Source: Pusillimonas sp. T2
GTDB lineage: Bacteria; Pseudomonadota; Gammaproteobacteria; Burkholderiales; Burkholderiaceae_B
NCBI RefSeq assembly: GCF_002236805.1
Contig: NZ_NIQA01000001.1
Location: forward strand, 310,001 to 374,000
Direction: 5' to 3'
Length of the DNA: 64,000 bases
The notes beneath the pieces were generated by a model, which was not told where the DNA came from, made no database searches, and saw only the letters and a list, made by a program, of their open reading frames with translations. Below are positions 36,501 through 45,814 of the stretch, piece after piece. The translations under genes were made by a program, and so were the position numbers. Each line of letters opens with the position of its first letter. Positions within the stretch are counted from its first letter, which is position 1.

Positions 36501-39266
36501 CCCGTGTCACACACCGGAAAGGCGTTAACAGAATACGAGCAGTCTATCGTTGGCGCGGGCGCAACAACCGCCGCTGCGCCGCTGGCCGAGCCCGCCCCAG
36601 TCTACCGCGACGCACCCCGAACAATTGATATCCTGAACGCCCGGGAGCACAACCTGAAAGGCGTCAACGTTCAGATCCCGCGCGACACCTTTACCGTCAT
36701 TACCGGGGTGTCGGGGTCCGGCAAGTCGACACTGGCCTTCGACATTCTGTTCAACGAGGGACAACGTCGCTATCTCGAGTCACTGAACGCCTACGCACGA
36801 GCCATTGTCCAGCCTGCCGGCAAGCCCGATGTCGACGCCATTTACGGTATCCCACCGACAGTTGCCATCGAACAGCGCACCAGCCGTGGCGGCCGCAAGT
36901 CAACCGTCGCCACCATGACCGAAATACATCACTTTTTACGCTTGCTTTACGTCAAGCTGGGTACGCAAATGTGCCCCGAGTGCAATGTGCCGGTGCAATC
37001 CCAAACAGCCGACCAGATCGCCGCGCAAATTTTGCGCGACAAAAAGGGGGAACACATCGGCATACTGGCACCCCTGGTGACCGCGCGCAAAGGCTACTAC
37101 ACCGACATGGCCAAATGGGCTGCTGGCAAAGGCTATACGCATCTGCGTGTCGATGGCGAGTTCACCCCCGTCAGCCCTTGGCCGCGCCTTGATCGGTACA
37201 AAGAGCACACCATCGAACTGCCCGTCGCCGACCTGGTCGTTGACCCGGCCAACGAAACAGAACTGCGCCAGGCCTTGCGCACCGGCCTGGAGTTCGGGCA
37301 TGGCAGCCTGAGCGTGTTGTCGCCTTTAACTCGCCAGACGGGTTCGCTCGAACGCAGCATGCACCTGCTGTCCGAACACCCCGAACAGATCCATTTCTCG
37401 GTCAAGCGCGCCTGCCCTTGCTGCGGCACCAGCTTCCCCGAACCTGACCCCCGCATGTTTTCGTACAACTCAAAACACGGCTGGTGCACCAGTTGTTTTG
37501 GTACTGGCCTTCAGTTGCAAGGGTTTGACGACACCCAAACCGGTGAGGAAACTGCCTGGAACGCATGGTTCGAAGGCGAGGCGCAACCCTGCAAAGCCTG
37601 TCATGGCGAACGGCTCAACCCACAAGCGCGGGCGTTCCGGTGGCGTGACAAATCTATTACCCAGCTCACCGCACAATCTGTCGCCGAGGCGCAAACGTTT
37701 TTCAGCGGCCTCGTCAGTCGAGGGCGCGAAGCCGAGATTGCGCGCGACATCCTGACCGAAATCAAGGGACGCCTGAACTTCATGGAAACGGTCGGCCTGG
37801 GCTATCTGGCGCTCGACCGTTCCGCGCCAACATTGTCCGGCGGCGAAGCCCAGCGTATTCGTCTTGCTGCGCAGTTGGGGTCCAACCTGCAGGGCGTGTG
37901 CTACGTACTCGACGAACCCACTATCGGCCTGCATCCACGCGACAACGAAATTTTGCTCAATGCCTTGAGCAAACTCGAAGGCAATGGCAACACCTTGGTC
38001 GTTGTCGAGCACGATGAGGACACCATCCGTCGCGCCGCCCACGTCATTGACATGGGCCCTGGCGCCGGCGTGCGCGGCGGCCGGGTCGTAGCGCAAGGCA
38101 CTGTTGAAGACCTGATGAACGACCCGCAGTCGCTGACGGGCCGTTATCTGAAGCACCCAGTACAGCACCCCGCACAACCCCGGCGCAACGTAAATAAGCA
38201 CGACCGATGGATACGCCTGAAAGGCGCTCATTTGCATAATCTGCAAAACGTTGACGTCGATATCCCGATAGGCCGTCTGAGCATCATCACCGGCGTGTCA
38301 GGCTCCGGAAAATCGACCCTGGCGCGCGAGGTGTTACTCGACAATCTGGCTCGCGTCGTTGGCAAAAAAACCGCGCCCGAATGGCAGGGCTGCACGCAAA
38401 TCTCCGGTTACGACGTCATTGACCGTGTGCTCGAGGTAGACCAGACACCTATTGGCAAGACACCGCGTTCGTGCCCAGCTACCTATGTGGGCTTTTGGGA
38501 TGACATCCGCAAACTGTTTGCCAACACCCGCGATGCGCGACTGCGCGGCTGGGGTGCCGCTCGATTCTCCTTCAATACAGGCGAAGGTCGCTGCCCCATA
38601 TGCGAAGGGCAAGGGCTGCGCACGATCGAAATGAGCTTCCTGCCCGACGTCAAAGTGCCCTGTGACGCCTGCAACGGTGAACGTTTTAACCGCGACACGC
38701 TGGACGTCAAATGGCAAGACAAAAGTGCAGGCGATCTGCTGAAAATGGACGTAGATGACGCCATTGAGCACTTCTCGGCGCACCCGAAAATCTTGCGGGC
38801 GCTCAAGCTTATGCAAGACGTGGGTCTGGGCTACCTGACACTGGGCCAGCCCTCGCCGACGCTTTCGGGCGGCGAAGCCCAGCGCATCAAGCTGGTAACC
38901 GAGCTGACCAAAGCCCGCCTGACTGACGGCGTCATCACCACTGGACGGGCTTCAAGCGCACCCCACACACTTTATGTGCTCGATGAACCGACTGTCGGAC
39001 TTTCAATGGCCGACGTTGAAAAGCTGACGCACGTTCTTCATCGACTGGTCGATGCGGGCAACACCGTTGTCGTCATCGAGCACAACCTTGATGTGATTGC
39101 CGAGGCCGACTGGATCGTGGATATGGGGCCCGAAGGCGGTACCCATGGGGGCCGCCTGGTCATGGCAGGCGCACCCGAAGCACTGATGGCCGGCGCAGAT
39201 AAATCGCACACCGGGCGTGTACTGAAGACGTTTATGGAAAGCGGCGCGTCAGCAACCACTGAATAG
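33570..39266 (+). CDS. uvrA: Double-length UvrA excinuclease subunit (four ATPase modules)
   Basis: 1,898 residues from the ATG at 33570, about twice normal UvrA. Two complete UvrA units are fused, about residues 1-985 and 1005-1898. Walker A motifs GVSGSGKS occur near residues 32, 677, 1045 and 1575; signatures LSGGE(V/A)QR near 524, 870, 1421 and 1765; each half keeps its own zinc modules (CPTCGG, CPDCDGKRF; CPICEGQG, CDACNGERF). The first half has a Lys/Thr-rich insertion (TTPTTQKKGKKAGTTAPTAK) near residues 195-215. UvrA finds bulky DNA lesions as a dimer; this form would be a covalent dimer. No LexA box is visible upstream. It overlaps tcdA by 35 nt at the 3-prime ends. Confidence 0.93.
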   Translation: MSSSIRIFGARQNNLKNLDVTIDTGKLLVVTGVSGSGKSSLAFDTLYAEGQRRYVETFSPYARQFLDRMDKPQVDRIEGILPAIAIDQVNPVRNSRSTVGTMTELNDHLKLLFARMGQLYCRCCGNRVIQDDAATVRNALAERTAGADPRLVVTFPIGIPANFTEDEIRGFLDQQGYTRIHHEETVDISVDATTPTTQKKGKKAGTTAPTAKRVLHVIQDRFRLSNVDPSRLGEALETAFKQGDGHITVYASDSADGPETAWRFSNRLHCAQCNIDYARPLPSTFSFNSPLGACEACRGFGRVMGIDYGLVVPDDNKTLREGAIKPWQSPSYKECQAEMQHYADAAGVRLDVAWKALSPEERHWVIHGDPAWRGGPQAWKTQWYGAQRFFDWLETKAYKMHVRVLLSKYRSYTPCPTCGGARLKPDATLWRLGKSHVPVNPLYPRFKPVHAQFDDARLNALPGLGLHDLMRLPIEQVRTFFQTLSFGDALDAALDLLMTEVRTRLDFLCDVGLGYLSLDRQSRTLSGGEVQRINLTTALGTSLVNTLFVLDEPSIGLHPRDMNRIVEVMHRLRDNGNTLVVVEHDPQVMVAADRILDIGPGPGERGGHITFDGTPAQLREADTLTGNYLGNRLRVEAPRPLAVQPSTPKLLLEGVRANNLKNVSVSIPLGRLVCVSGVSGSGKSTLIQDVLYPALLKRQGKPTEAPGEFEHLLGAEQIADVVMVDQTPIGKTARSNPASYVGAFDAIRKLFAQADLSKERGYTPGTFSFNSGDGRCPTCGGTGFEHVEMQFLSDVYLRCPDCDGKRFRPEILEVRVEHLGRTASIDDVLNMTVREALDFFAGLRDVQWGLSPLADVGLEYVKLGQPVPTLSGGEAQRLKLAGHLASASRSGISSAKVAKKGSLFLFDEPTSGLHFDDVARLMRAFRKLLAAGHSLLIIEHNLDVIRAADWVIDLGPEGGDAGGHIVAAGTPADLMAHPVSHTGKALTEYEQSIVGAGATTAAAPLAEPAPVYRDAPRTIDILNAREHNLKGVNVQIPRDTFTVITGVSGSGKSTLAFDILFNEGQRRYLESLNAYARAIVQPAGKPDVDAIYGIPPTVAIEQRTSRGGRKSTVATMTEIHHFLRLLYVKLGTQMCPECNVPVQSQTADQIAAQILRDKKGEHIGILAPLVTARKGYYTDMAKWAAGKGYTHLRVDGEFTPVSPWPRLDRYKEHTIELPVADLVVDPANETELRQALRTGLEFGHGSLSVLSPLTRQTGSLERSMHLLSEHPEQIHFSVKRACPCCGTSFPEPDPRMFSYNSKHGWCTSCFGTGLQLQGFDDTQTGEETAWNAWFEGEAQPCKACHGERLNPQARAFRWRDKSITQLTAQSVAEAQTFFSGLVSRGREAEIARDILTEIKGRLNFMETVGLGYLALDRSAPTLSGGEAQRIRLAAQLGSNLQGVCYVLDEPTIGLHPRDNEILLNALSKLEGNGNTLVVVEHDEDTIRRAAHVIDMGPGAGVRGGRVVAQGTVEDLMNDPQSLTGRYLKHPVQHPAQPRRNVNKHDRWIRLKGAHLHNLQNVDVDIPIGRLSIITGVSGSGKSTLAREVLLDNLARVVGKKTAPEWQGCTQISGYDVIDRVLEVDQTPIGKTPRSCPATYVGFWDDIRKLFANTRDARLRGWGAARFSFNTGEGRCPICEGQGLRTIEMSFLPDVKVPCDACNGERFNRDTLDVKWQDKSAGDLLKMDVDDAIEHFSAHPKILRALKLMQDVGLGYLTLGQPSPTLSGGEAQRIKLVTELTKARLTDGVITTGRASSAPHTLYVLDEPTVGLSMADVEKLTHVLHRLVDAGNTVVVIEHNLDVIAEADWIVDMGPEGGTHGGRLVMAGAPEALMAGADKSHTGRVLKTFMESGASATTE

Positions 39267-40047
39267 CTTCGCCAGCGGCGGCCATCCCCATGGTCGCCGT
39301 CACCATCACTGAGGAGCCATAGCCCGCGCATGACAGGCCCTGCGGGCCTGACGCCGCATCGTCGGTTTGCCACAAGGCGGGCAGTACGGCGGGCTGGTCG
39401 AACCAAACCGCACGCACACCCATTTTTGGAATGCGGCGCGGGGCTTTGCCGGCCGCAGCAGCCGCCCGAGGGTAGCCGTGCTGACGCCGCAACGTATTAC
39501 GCAGCTTTGACAACAAGGCGTCGTTTTGCGTGACCGATAAATCTGAGGCGCGCAGAGACGTCGTGGCGGTTTTGCCGCCGGCGCCGCCGCATACCACCAC
39601 AGCGATGTTGCGACGACGCGCTTCGAGGATCATGGCCAGCTTGGCCGAGACCTGATCGGTGCAATCGATGATGACATCGACATCGTCGGAAAAAACGGTC
39701 TGAATGTTGTCGGGGGACACGAAATCGTCGACCAGCACCTGCCGACAACCCGGGTTAATGCCTGTGACCCGGTCGGACATGGCTTGTACTTTGGACTGTC
39801 CCAAGGTGTCTGACAGCGCATGCAACTGACGATTGATATTCGACTCGGCAATGTGGTCGAGGTCGATCAGCGTTAACGCGCCTACGCCGCAGCGCGCCAG
39901 CGCCTCGGCACACCACGAGCCTACGCCCCCTAAACCCGCCACGGCCACGTGCGCTCGTTGAAAGACCGCCGGGGCATCGTCGCCATACAGGCGCGCCAAG
40001 CCGCCGAAGCGTCGTTCTGTATCAACAGGTTCTGGAATTTGCATCAT
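39232..40047 (-). CDS. tcdA: tRNA threonylcarbamoyladenosine dehydratase (TcdA/CsdL)
   Basis: 271 residues from the ATG at 40047 (a second ATG follows directly); the open frame upstream overlaps the divergent chaC gene. An E1-like fold: RFGGLARLYGDDAPAVFQRAHVAVAGLGGVGSWCAEALARCG with the nucleotide-binding GxGGVGS, LIDLDHIAESNINRQ, and DVDVIIDCTDQVSAK. The catalytic-cysteine region is near GLSCAGYGSSVMVTATMG. It converts t6A to cyclic t6A at position 37 of tRNAs. The last 35 nt overlap uvrA convergently. Confidence 0.92.
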   Translation of the reverse strand: MMQIPEPVDTERRFGGLARLYGDDAPAVFQRAHVAVAGLGGVGSWCAEALARCGVGALTLIDLDHIAESNINRQLHALSDTLGQSKVQAMSDRVTGINPGCRQVLVDDFVSPDNIQTVFSDDVDVIIDCTDQVSAKLAMILEARRRNIAVVVCGGAGGKTATTSLRASDLSVTQNDALLSKLRNTLRRQHGYPRAAAAAGKAPRRIPKMGVRAVWFDQPAVLPALWQTDDAASGPQGLSCAGYGSSVMVTATMGMAAAGEAIQWLLTRRFP

Positions 40048-40089
40048 GACATCATGGAACTGTGGGTCGGGTCGTATTACTATTAGACC

Positions 40090-40776
40090 ATGCCCGATCC
40101 GCGGCACCCGAAGTTTCCGGCAAGTATCGTGACACAATCGCAGCCCTTTTCACCCCCCGGCCATATCCCCAACCCCCACGCTTTTCGGCGACTAACCGAC
40201 GACGAACGACGCGCCTCGCTTGAAGACTACCTGAAGCACTGGCAAAAAGGCCACGATCTGTGGATTTTTGGCTATGGCTCTTTGGTCTGGCGCCCCGAGT
40301 TCGACTTCATCGAGCAACGGCTAGCGCTGGTTCGCGGCTATCATCGCTCGCTCTGCCTATGGTCACGCATTAACCGCGGCACGCCCGAACAACCGGGCCT
40401 GGTGTTTGGCCTTGAAAACGGGGGCTCGTGTCGCGGCATGGTGTATCGGGTAGCGGCAAAACACGTTCCCGACGTGCTCGACGAGCTCTGGAAACGTGAA
40501 ATGCCCAGCGGTGCCTACGTCCCACGGCACTTAAGCTGCCATACGCAGCACGGCGCCGTAGGTGCCCTGGTATTTACCATGGACAAGACCAAAGACAGCT
40601 ACGTCCGCGACCTGCAAACGCATCAGCTGGTCGACATTGTGCGACGAGCACACGGGACGTATGGGCCATGCATCGAATACGTCATTGAAACCAACCGTGC
40701 ACTCAAAGACGCTGGTATTCACGATCGCAAGCTCGACGACCTGGTGCGCCACCTGAACGGTGCAGCGCCGTCCTGA
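40090..40776 (+). CDS. chaC: Gamma-glutamylcyclotransferase, ChaC family
   Basis: 228 residues. Substrate-binding motif DLWIFGYGSLVWRPEF at residues about 56-71, R-GY-RSLCLWS, and the catalytic Glu in VLDELWKREMPSGAY. The protein matches bacterial ChaC in length and ending (CIEYVIETNRALKDAGIHDRKLDDLV). ChaC cleaves glutathione to 5-oxoproline and Cys-Gly. The first 30 residues are proline-rich and poorly conserved. It is divergent from tcdA and upstream of pdxH by 44 nt. Confidence 0.92.
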   Translation: MPDPRHPKFPASIVTQSQPFSPPGHIPNPHAFRRLTDDERRASLEDYLKHWQKGHDLWIFGYGSLVWRPEFDFIEQRLALVRGYHRSLCLWSRINRGTPEQPGLVFGLENGGSCRGMVYRVAAKHVPDVLDELWKREMPSGAYVPRHLSCHTQHGAVGALVFTMDKTKDSYVRDLQTHQLVDIVRRAHGTYGPCIEYVIETNRALKDAGIHDRKLDDLVRHLNGAAPS

Positions 40777-40820
40777 GCCTAACCCCGCCTTTAAACGCTC
40801 CTTCATTTCTCTACGCCCAC

Positions 40821-41450
40821 ATGTCCATCGCCGATATCCGACAACAGTACCGTAAAGGCGTCTTGCTTGAAAACGCCATCGCCAGCAACCCGTTCGATCA
40901 GTTCAGCACCTGGTTTAACGACGCCCTGAAGGCCGAAGTCATCGAGCCCAACGCCATGACATTGGCTACCGTCCAGAATGGCCAACCCTCGGCACGCATT
41001 GTCCTGCTGAAAGGGTTTGACACCCGCGGCCCAGTCTTTTTCACTAACTACGAGTCTGACAAAGGACAACAGCTGCACGCATCGCCACGCGCTGCGTTGC
41101 TGTTTTTCTGGCCCGAGCTTGAACGCCAGGTGCGTTTCGAAGGCATCGTCGAAAAAGTACCGGCTGCAGAGTCCGACGAGTACTTTCATAGCCGCCCACT
41201 CGAATCGCGCATTGGCGCTTGGGCGTCACCGCAAAGTCGCCCGATCAGCCGCGATGCCCTCGAACAGCGCGTTGCAGACCTCACCGCCAAACTAGGCAGC
41301 GAGCCCGCGCGGCCCGAACACTGGGGCGGCTACCGGCTAACGCCGCATCGCGTCGAATTCTGGCAGGGCCGCCCTTCACGCCTTCACGACAGACTTTGCT
41401 TTACGCAGCAGCCCGACGGCCAATGGGCCTTACAGCGCCTGGCGCCTTAA
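40821..41450 (+). CDS. pdxH: Pyridoxamine 5-phosphate oxidase
   Basis: 209 residues. FMN-binding and active-site segments: MTLATVQNGQPSARIVLLKGFDTRGPVFFTNYESDKGQQL, ALLFFWPELERQVRFEGIVEKVP, SRPLESRIGAWASPQS, and the terminal PEHWGGYRLTPHRVEFWQGRPSRLHDRLCF ... LQRLAP. It makes pyridoxal phosphate from pyridoxine or pyridoxamine phosphate with oxygen. The oxidoreductase gene follows after 3 nt. Confidence 0.96.
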   Translation: MSIADIRQQYRKGVLLENAIASNPFDQFSTWFNDALKAEVIEPNAMTLATVQNGQPSARIVLLKGFDTRGPVFFTNYESDKGQQLHASPRAALLFFWPELERQVRFEGIVEKVPAAESDEYFHSRPLESRIGAWASPQSRPISRDALEQRVADLTAKLGSEPARPEHWGGYRLTPHRVEFWQGRPSRLHDRLCFTQQPDGQWALQRLAP

Positions 41451-41453
41451 GAC

Positions 41454-42569
41454 GTGGCTGATACCGACTGTATTGTTCTGGGCGCCGGTGTCATTGGATT
41501 GGCGATTGCACGGTCTTTGGCGCGACAAGGACGCGACGTCCTGATCGTCGAATCAGAGGATCAGTTCGGCAGCGGCGTCAGCGCCCGAAACTCTGAAGTC
41601 ATACATGCCGGCATTTATTACCCGACCAACAGCCTGAAGGCCAGGCTGTGCGTCGAGGGCAAAGCGCTGCTGTATGCGCACTGCCGCGAATACGGGGTAG
41701 CGCATCAGCAAACCGGGAAGCTCATTGTGGCCACGTCGGCCAACCAATTAGACAAGCTCAAAGCATTGGCGCGCCAAGCCGGGCAAAACGGGGTCCACGA
41801 CCTGCAATGGCTATCGAGCGAACAGGCCACGGCGCTTGAACCCGAACTGCAGTGCCTGGCAGCGTTGTGGTCGCCGTCAACCGGCATTATCGACAGCCAC
41901 GGCCTGATGCTGAGTTTGCTGGGCGATGCCCAGCGCCACGGTGCGCAAGCCGTATTCCGCACGCCTTTGCTGCACGGTGAGCGACTCGATTCAGGCCTAT
42001 TGAAGTTGTCTTTTGGCGGCGAATCGCCAACCACCCTGACGGCACGCACTGTGATCAACGCGACAGGACTTCAAGCGCCTGACGTTGCATCTCGACTGCC
42101 CTGGCTGACCAATCTCGCCATACCCAAAGCGTGGTACTGCAAAGGCACCTACTTTGGATTACAGGGCCGCACGCCTTTTACCCATCTGATTTACCCTATG
42201 CCCGACACCGCCGGGTTAGGCATCCATTTAACACTTGATCTGGCCGGCCAGGCCCGCTTCGGCCCCGATACCGAATGGGTCGACACCATAGACTACAGCC
42301 TTGACCCGGATCGGAGCACCAGCTTTTATGCCGCCGTGCGACAATACTGGCCGGATTTGCCCGACGGTGCCCTGGTGCCGGCGTATACCGGAATACGGCC
42401 TAAAATAGGGCCCCCAAATGCGCCCGCCGCCGATTTTTTAATTGCCGGCCCAGAAATGCATGGCGTTGAAGGCTTGCTTCATTTGCTGGGCATAGAGTCG
42501 CCGGGCCTGACGGCAAGCTTGGCCATTGCGCACCACGCAAGCCAACAAATCGATCGAACACTTACCTGA
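41454..42569 (+). CDS. FAD-dependent oxidoreductase, L-2-hydroxyglutarate oxidase-like
   Basis: 371 residues from a GTG at 41454, 3 nt after pdxH. FAD motif [28 protein letters not shown] at residues 6-33, then [31 protein letters not shown], the hallmark of the L-2-hydroxyglutarate dehydrogenase (LhgO/YgaF) group. The C-terminal [11 protein letters not shown] and the closing [19 protein letters not shown] also fit. It probably oxidises L-2-hydroxyglutarate or a similar 2-hydroxy acid and gives electrons to quinone or oxygen. The close spacing to pdxH suggests one transcript; purU starts 10 nt downstream. Confidence 0.87.
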   Translation: MADTDCIVLGAGVIGLAIARSLARQGRDVLIVESEDQFGSGVSARNSEVIHAGIYYPTNSLKARLCVEGKALLYAHCREYGVAHQQTGKLIVATSANQLDKLKALARQAGQNGVHDLQWLSSEQATALEPELQCLAALWSPSTGIIDSHGLMLSLLGDAQRHGAQAVFRTPLLHGERLDSGLLKLSFGGESPTTLTARTVINATGLQAPDVASRLPWLTNLAIPKAWYCKGTYFGLQGRTPFTHLIYPMPDTAGLGIHLTLDLAGQARFGPDTEWVDTIDYSLDPDRSTSFYAAVRQYWPDLPDGALVPAYTGIRPKIGPPNAPAADFLIAGPEMHGVEGLLHLLGIESPGLTASLAIAHHASQQIDRTLT

Positions 42570-42579
42570 AACACACACA

Positions 42580-43428
42580 ATGAACGACTACATTCTGACT
42601 TTGTCTTGCCCAGACCGTATTGGTATCGTGCACAGCGTCACCGGCTGGTTGCTGTCCCTTCACGGCAATATTATCGATGCCCAGCAATTCGGCGACACCG
42701 AAGTCGAACGCTTCTTTTTGCGTGTGCATTTCAAACTACCCGAGCATCACGACGCCGGAGCCCTTGAGGCCCGTTTTGCGCCGATTGCAGAAAAATTCGA
42801 AATGCAGGCCCGTATTTACGATGCCAAACGCAAGGCCCGATTGCTTATTCTGGCCAGCAAGCAAGGCCATTGCCTTAACGACCTGCTGTTCCGCACCCAT
42901 AGCGGTCAATTGAATGTCGACGTAGTGGGCGTCGTATCGAACCATAACGACCACGCCGGTATGGCCGCAGCCCACAACGTACCCTTCCATCACTTCCCGG
43001 TCACACCCGAAACCAAGGCCGCGCAGGAAGCAAAAATTCTGGATCTGGTCGAATCAGAAAAAATCGACTTGGTCGTACTGGCCCGCTACATGCAGATTTT
43101 GTCGCCCGAAATGTGCAGGGCCTTGTCTGGCCGGGCCATTAACATTCACCACAGTTTCTTGCCCAGCTTCAAGGGTGCACGCCCCTACCATCAGGCACAT
43201 GCCCGTGGCGTGAAAATTATCGGCGCCACCGCCCACTACGTCACGTCCGACCTGGATGAAGGCCCAATCATCGAGCAAGACATCGAACGTGTCGACCACG
43301 CCATGAGCGCACAGCAATTAACCCAGGTCGGCAGCGATGTCGAATCCCTGGTGCTTGCCCGCGCGGTTCGCAGCCATGTCGAGCATCGCATTTTGCTCAA
43401 TGGCAACCGCACGGTGGTGTTCCGCTAA
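42580..43428 (+). CDS. purU: Formyltetrahydrofolate deformylase
   Basis: 282 residues from the ATG at 42580. N-terminal ACT domain (YILTLSCPDRIGIVHSVTGWLLSLHGNIIDAQQF), then the formyl-transferase-like catalytic domain: LILASKQGHCLNDLLFRTHSG, VVLARYMQILSPEMC, and the active-site NIHHSFLPSFKGARPYHQAHARGVKIIGATAHYVTSDLDEGPIIEQD with Asn, His and Asp. It releases formate from 10-formyl-THF to balance one-carbon pools. A strong hairpin terminator follows. Confidence 0.96.
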   Translation: MNDYILTLSCPDRIGIVHSVTGWLLSLHGNIIDAQQFGDTEVERFFLRVHFKLPEHHDAGALEARFAPIAEKFEMQARIYDAKRKARLLILASKQGHCLNDLLFRTHSGQLNVDVVGVVSNHNDHAGMAAAHNVPFHHFPVTPETKAAQEAKILDLVESEKIDLVVLARYMQILSPEMCRALSGRAINIHHSFLPSFKGARPYHQAHARGVKIIGATAHYVTSDLDEGPIIEQDIERVDHAMSAQQLTQVGSDVESLVLARAVRSHVEHRILLNGNRTVVFR

Positions 43429-43441
43429 CCCAAAGCGATAC

Positions 43442-43480
43442 AAAAAACCCCTAAGTCTTAAATAGATTTAGGGGTTTTTT
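43442..43480. terminator. Bidirectional terminator between purU and gcdH
   Basis: AAAAAACCCCTAA pairs with TTAGGGGTTTTTT around a loop of about 13 nt. T-runs on both strands serve the convergent purU and glutaryl-CoA dehydrogenase genes. Confidence 0.85.
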
Positions 43481-43528
43481 GTTTAGATCGCCGACGGCCA
43501 AACCCGCCGGCTCAGGGTCACAAACGTA

Positions 43529-44722
43529 TTAGAAGAACGCCTGCAAACCGGTTTGTGCACGGCCCAGAATCAGAGCGTGAACGTCGTGGGTACCTTCGTA
43601 GGTGTTGACGACCTCGAGGTTGACCAAGTGACGAGCAACGCCGAATTCGTCGGAGATACCGTTACCGCCCAGCATATCGCGCGCCAAACGGGCGATGTCG
43701 AGCGACTTGCCGCAAGAGTTACGCTTCATGATGGACGTGATTTCGACGGCAGCGGTGCCTTCGTCTTTCATGCGGCCCAAACGCAGGCAACCTTGCAATG
43801 CCAGCGTGATTTCGGTTTGCATGTCGGCCAGTTTCTTTTGAATCAGCTGGTTTTGTGCCAAGGGGCGGCCAAACTGCTTGCGGTCGAGTGTGTACTGGCG
43901 AGCGGTATGCCAGCAGAACTCGGCGGCGCCCAAAGCACCCCAGGCAATACCGTAACGAGCCGAGTTCAGGCAAGTGAACGGGCCGCGCAAACCGCTGACA
44001 CCGGGCATCATTTGCTCGTCGCTGACTTCGACTTCGTCCATGACGATTTCGCCCGTAATAGAGGCACGCAAGCCGACCTTGCCGTGGATGGCAGGGGCTG
44101 ACAGGCCTTTCATGCCTTTTTCAAGGATGAAGCCGCGGATCTTGCCGTCAAAATCGCCGCCAACGCACTTGGCCCATACAACGAAAACATCGGCGATAGG
44201 CGAGTTGGTGATCCACATTTTGGCGCCCGACAGCTTGTAGCCGCTGGCGGTTTTTACAGCACGCGTTTCCATGCCGCCAGGGTCGGAGCCGTGGTTGGGT
44301 TCGGTCAGGCCGAAGCAGCCGATCCATTCGCCGCTGGCCAGCTTGGGCAGGTACTTCTGTTTTTGCTCTTCGCTACCGAATTCGTTAATAGGCACCATAA
44401 CCAGTGACGACTGCACGCTCATCATGGAGCGGTAGCCGGAGTCGACGCGTTCGACTTCGCGGGCGATAAGGCCGTAGCACACGTAGTTCAGGCCCGAACC
44501 GCCGTATTCGGTGGGAATAGTAGCGCCGAGCAGACCGAGCTCACCCATTTCGCGGAAGATGGCTGCATCGGTTTTTTCGTGACGGAAAGCCTCGAGAACG
44601 CGAGGGGCCAGTTTGTCTTGGGCGTACGCATAAGCGGCGTCGCGCACCATGCGCTCTTCTTCTGTAAGTTGCGAATCGAGCAACAGGGGGTCTTCCCAGT
44701 TGAATGAGGGGGCCGATGACAT
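43529..44722 (-). CDS. gcdH: Glutaryl-CoA dehydrogenase
   Basis: 397 residues from the ATG at 44722 ([20 protein letters not shown]); GGAG stands upstream. It has the acyl-CoA dehydrogenase fold with the GcdH pattern: [11 protein letters not shown]-like [72 protein letters not shown] and the catalytic Glu in [18 protein letters not shown]. It oxidises and decarboxylates glutaryl-CoA to crotonyl-CoA, in lysine, tryptophan and some aromatic breakdown. The divergent LysR regulator shares a 177-nt control region. Confidence 0.94.
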   Translation of the reverse strand: MSSAPSFNWEDPLLLDSQLTEEERMVRDAAYAYAQDKLAPRVLEAFRHEKTDAAIFREMGELGLLGATIPTEYGGSGLNYVCYGLIAREVERVDSGYRSMMSVQSSLVMVPINEFGSEEQKQKYLPKLASGEWIGCFGLTEPNHGSDPGGMETRAVKTASGYKLSGAKMWITNSPIADVFVVWAKCVGGDFDGKIRGFILEKGMKGLSAPAIHGKVGLRASITGEIVMDEVEVSDEQMMPGVSGLRGPFTCLNSARYGIAWGALGAAEFCWHTARQYTLDRKQFGRPLAQNQLIQKKLADMQTEITLALQGCLRLGRMKDEGTAAVEITSIMKRNSCGKSLDIARLARDMLGGNGISDEFGVARHLVNLEVVNTYEGTHDVHALILGRAQTGLQAFF

Positions 44723-44835
44723 AATGAGGTGCTCCGTAGGGATATGTTTAGGTTTAAAGTATTTTTGCCGAAAAAACGGCCGCTGACAAGCGGACTGCGG
44801 CGAGTAGCAACAGGTTATGTGAGTTATAAGCACAA

Positions 44836-44854
44836 TGCAATTGATAAAATTGCA
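44836..44854. promoter_or_regulatory. Palindromic LysR-type operator between gcdH and its regulator
   Basis: TGCAATT-GATAA-AATTGCA is a perfect 7+5+7 palindrome of the T-N11-A type bound by LysR-family proteins. It lies 45 nt upstream of the LysR start and about 115 nt upstream of gcdH, so it could serve both promoters. Confidence 0.6.
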
Positions 44855-44899
44855 CAATGTCGTGACAAATGCGCACGTTGAATCTATTGCGGGGAAACA

Positions 44900-45814
44900 A
44901 TGAGAAACGGTGTACCCAATCTTGGCGCGTTGCAAGCCTTCGAGGCCACAGCACGCCTCGGGTCGTTCTCGCGGGCGGCCGAAGAACTTGCATTAACCCA
45001 TAGTGCCGTATTCCGCCAAGTAACGGGCCTTGAAGAACGCCTGGGCGTGGCACTGTTCAACCGCGTCCGGCGCCGCATCGCCCTGACCGACGCCGGTGCC
45101 GAGTACGCCGCGCGCGTGCGACACCACCTGGAGCAGCTAGAAAAAGACACCGTAGGTCTGATGTCACGCGCAGGCGTCGGGCACAGCCTGCATATTGCCG
45201 TACTACCGACCCTCGCCACCACATGGCTAATCCCGCGTTTGCCGCAGTTACGTGCGCGGCACCCCGATATTGCCGTCAGCCTGTCGGTACGGACACTGCC
45301 GTTTCAGTTTGCCGACCACCCCTTCGACGCGGCCATTTACCATGCAGAACAGCCCTGGCCAGGCACGCGGGGCATCAAACTGTTCGACGAAGAAGCCATG
45401 TTGCCTGTTTGTGTGCCACGGCTGTATGAAGCCGCCCGAAATAGCCCCGAAGGCCTGTCGTCTTTACCCCACCTGCATGTGATGTCACGCCCGGATGCCT
45501 GGCGTGACTGGTATCGCACGCAAGGCCTGGCCTACAGCCCCTCTATTGCGGCCGGGCCGCGTTACGAACTCTTTACCATGGTGCTCGCGGCAGTGAATGC
45601 GGGCCTGGGCGTAGGGCTGATTCCTCGATTTTTAGCGCGCGAGGCGCTGGCCAGCGGAGCACTGGCTGTTCCCTTTGAAGGGGCTTTGCCCATGCGACAG
45701 TCTTATTACTTCAGTTACCCTGCATATGTTGAACAAGGTGATGCCCTAAAAGCATTTGAACAATGGCTGACTGAACTCGTCACCGATAGGCCACCACAAA
45801 CGAAGGACACCTGA
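44900..45814 (+). CDS. LysR family regulator, probable regulator of gcdH
   Basis: 304 residues. Winged helix at residues 8-66 ([48 protein letters not shown]), then the effector domain ([33 protein letters not shown]). It resembles GcvA/GcdR-type members. Its divergence from gcdH and the palindrome between them suggest that it controls gcdH, with a glutarate-related effector; that is inference. Its stop shares one base with the ggt start (TGATG), so it is also cotranscribed with the transferase. Confidence 0.9.
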   Translation: MRNGVPNLGALQAFEATARLGSFSRAAEELALTHSAVFRQVTGLEERLGVALFNRVRRRIALTDAGAEYAARVRHHLEQLEKDTVGLMSRAGVGHSLHIAVLPTLATTWLIPRLPQLRARHPDIAVSLSVRTLPFQFADHPFDAAIYHAEQPWPGTRGIKLFDEEAMLPVCVPRLYEAARNSPEGLSSLPHLHVMSRPDAWRDWYRTQGLAYSPSIAAGPRYELFTMVLAAVNAGLGVGLIPRFLAREALASGALAVPFEGALPMRQSYYFSYPAYVEQGDALKAFEQWLTELVTDRPPQTKDT

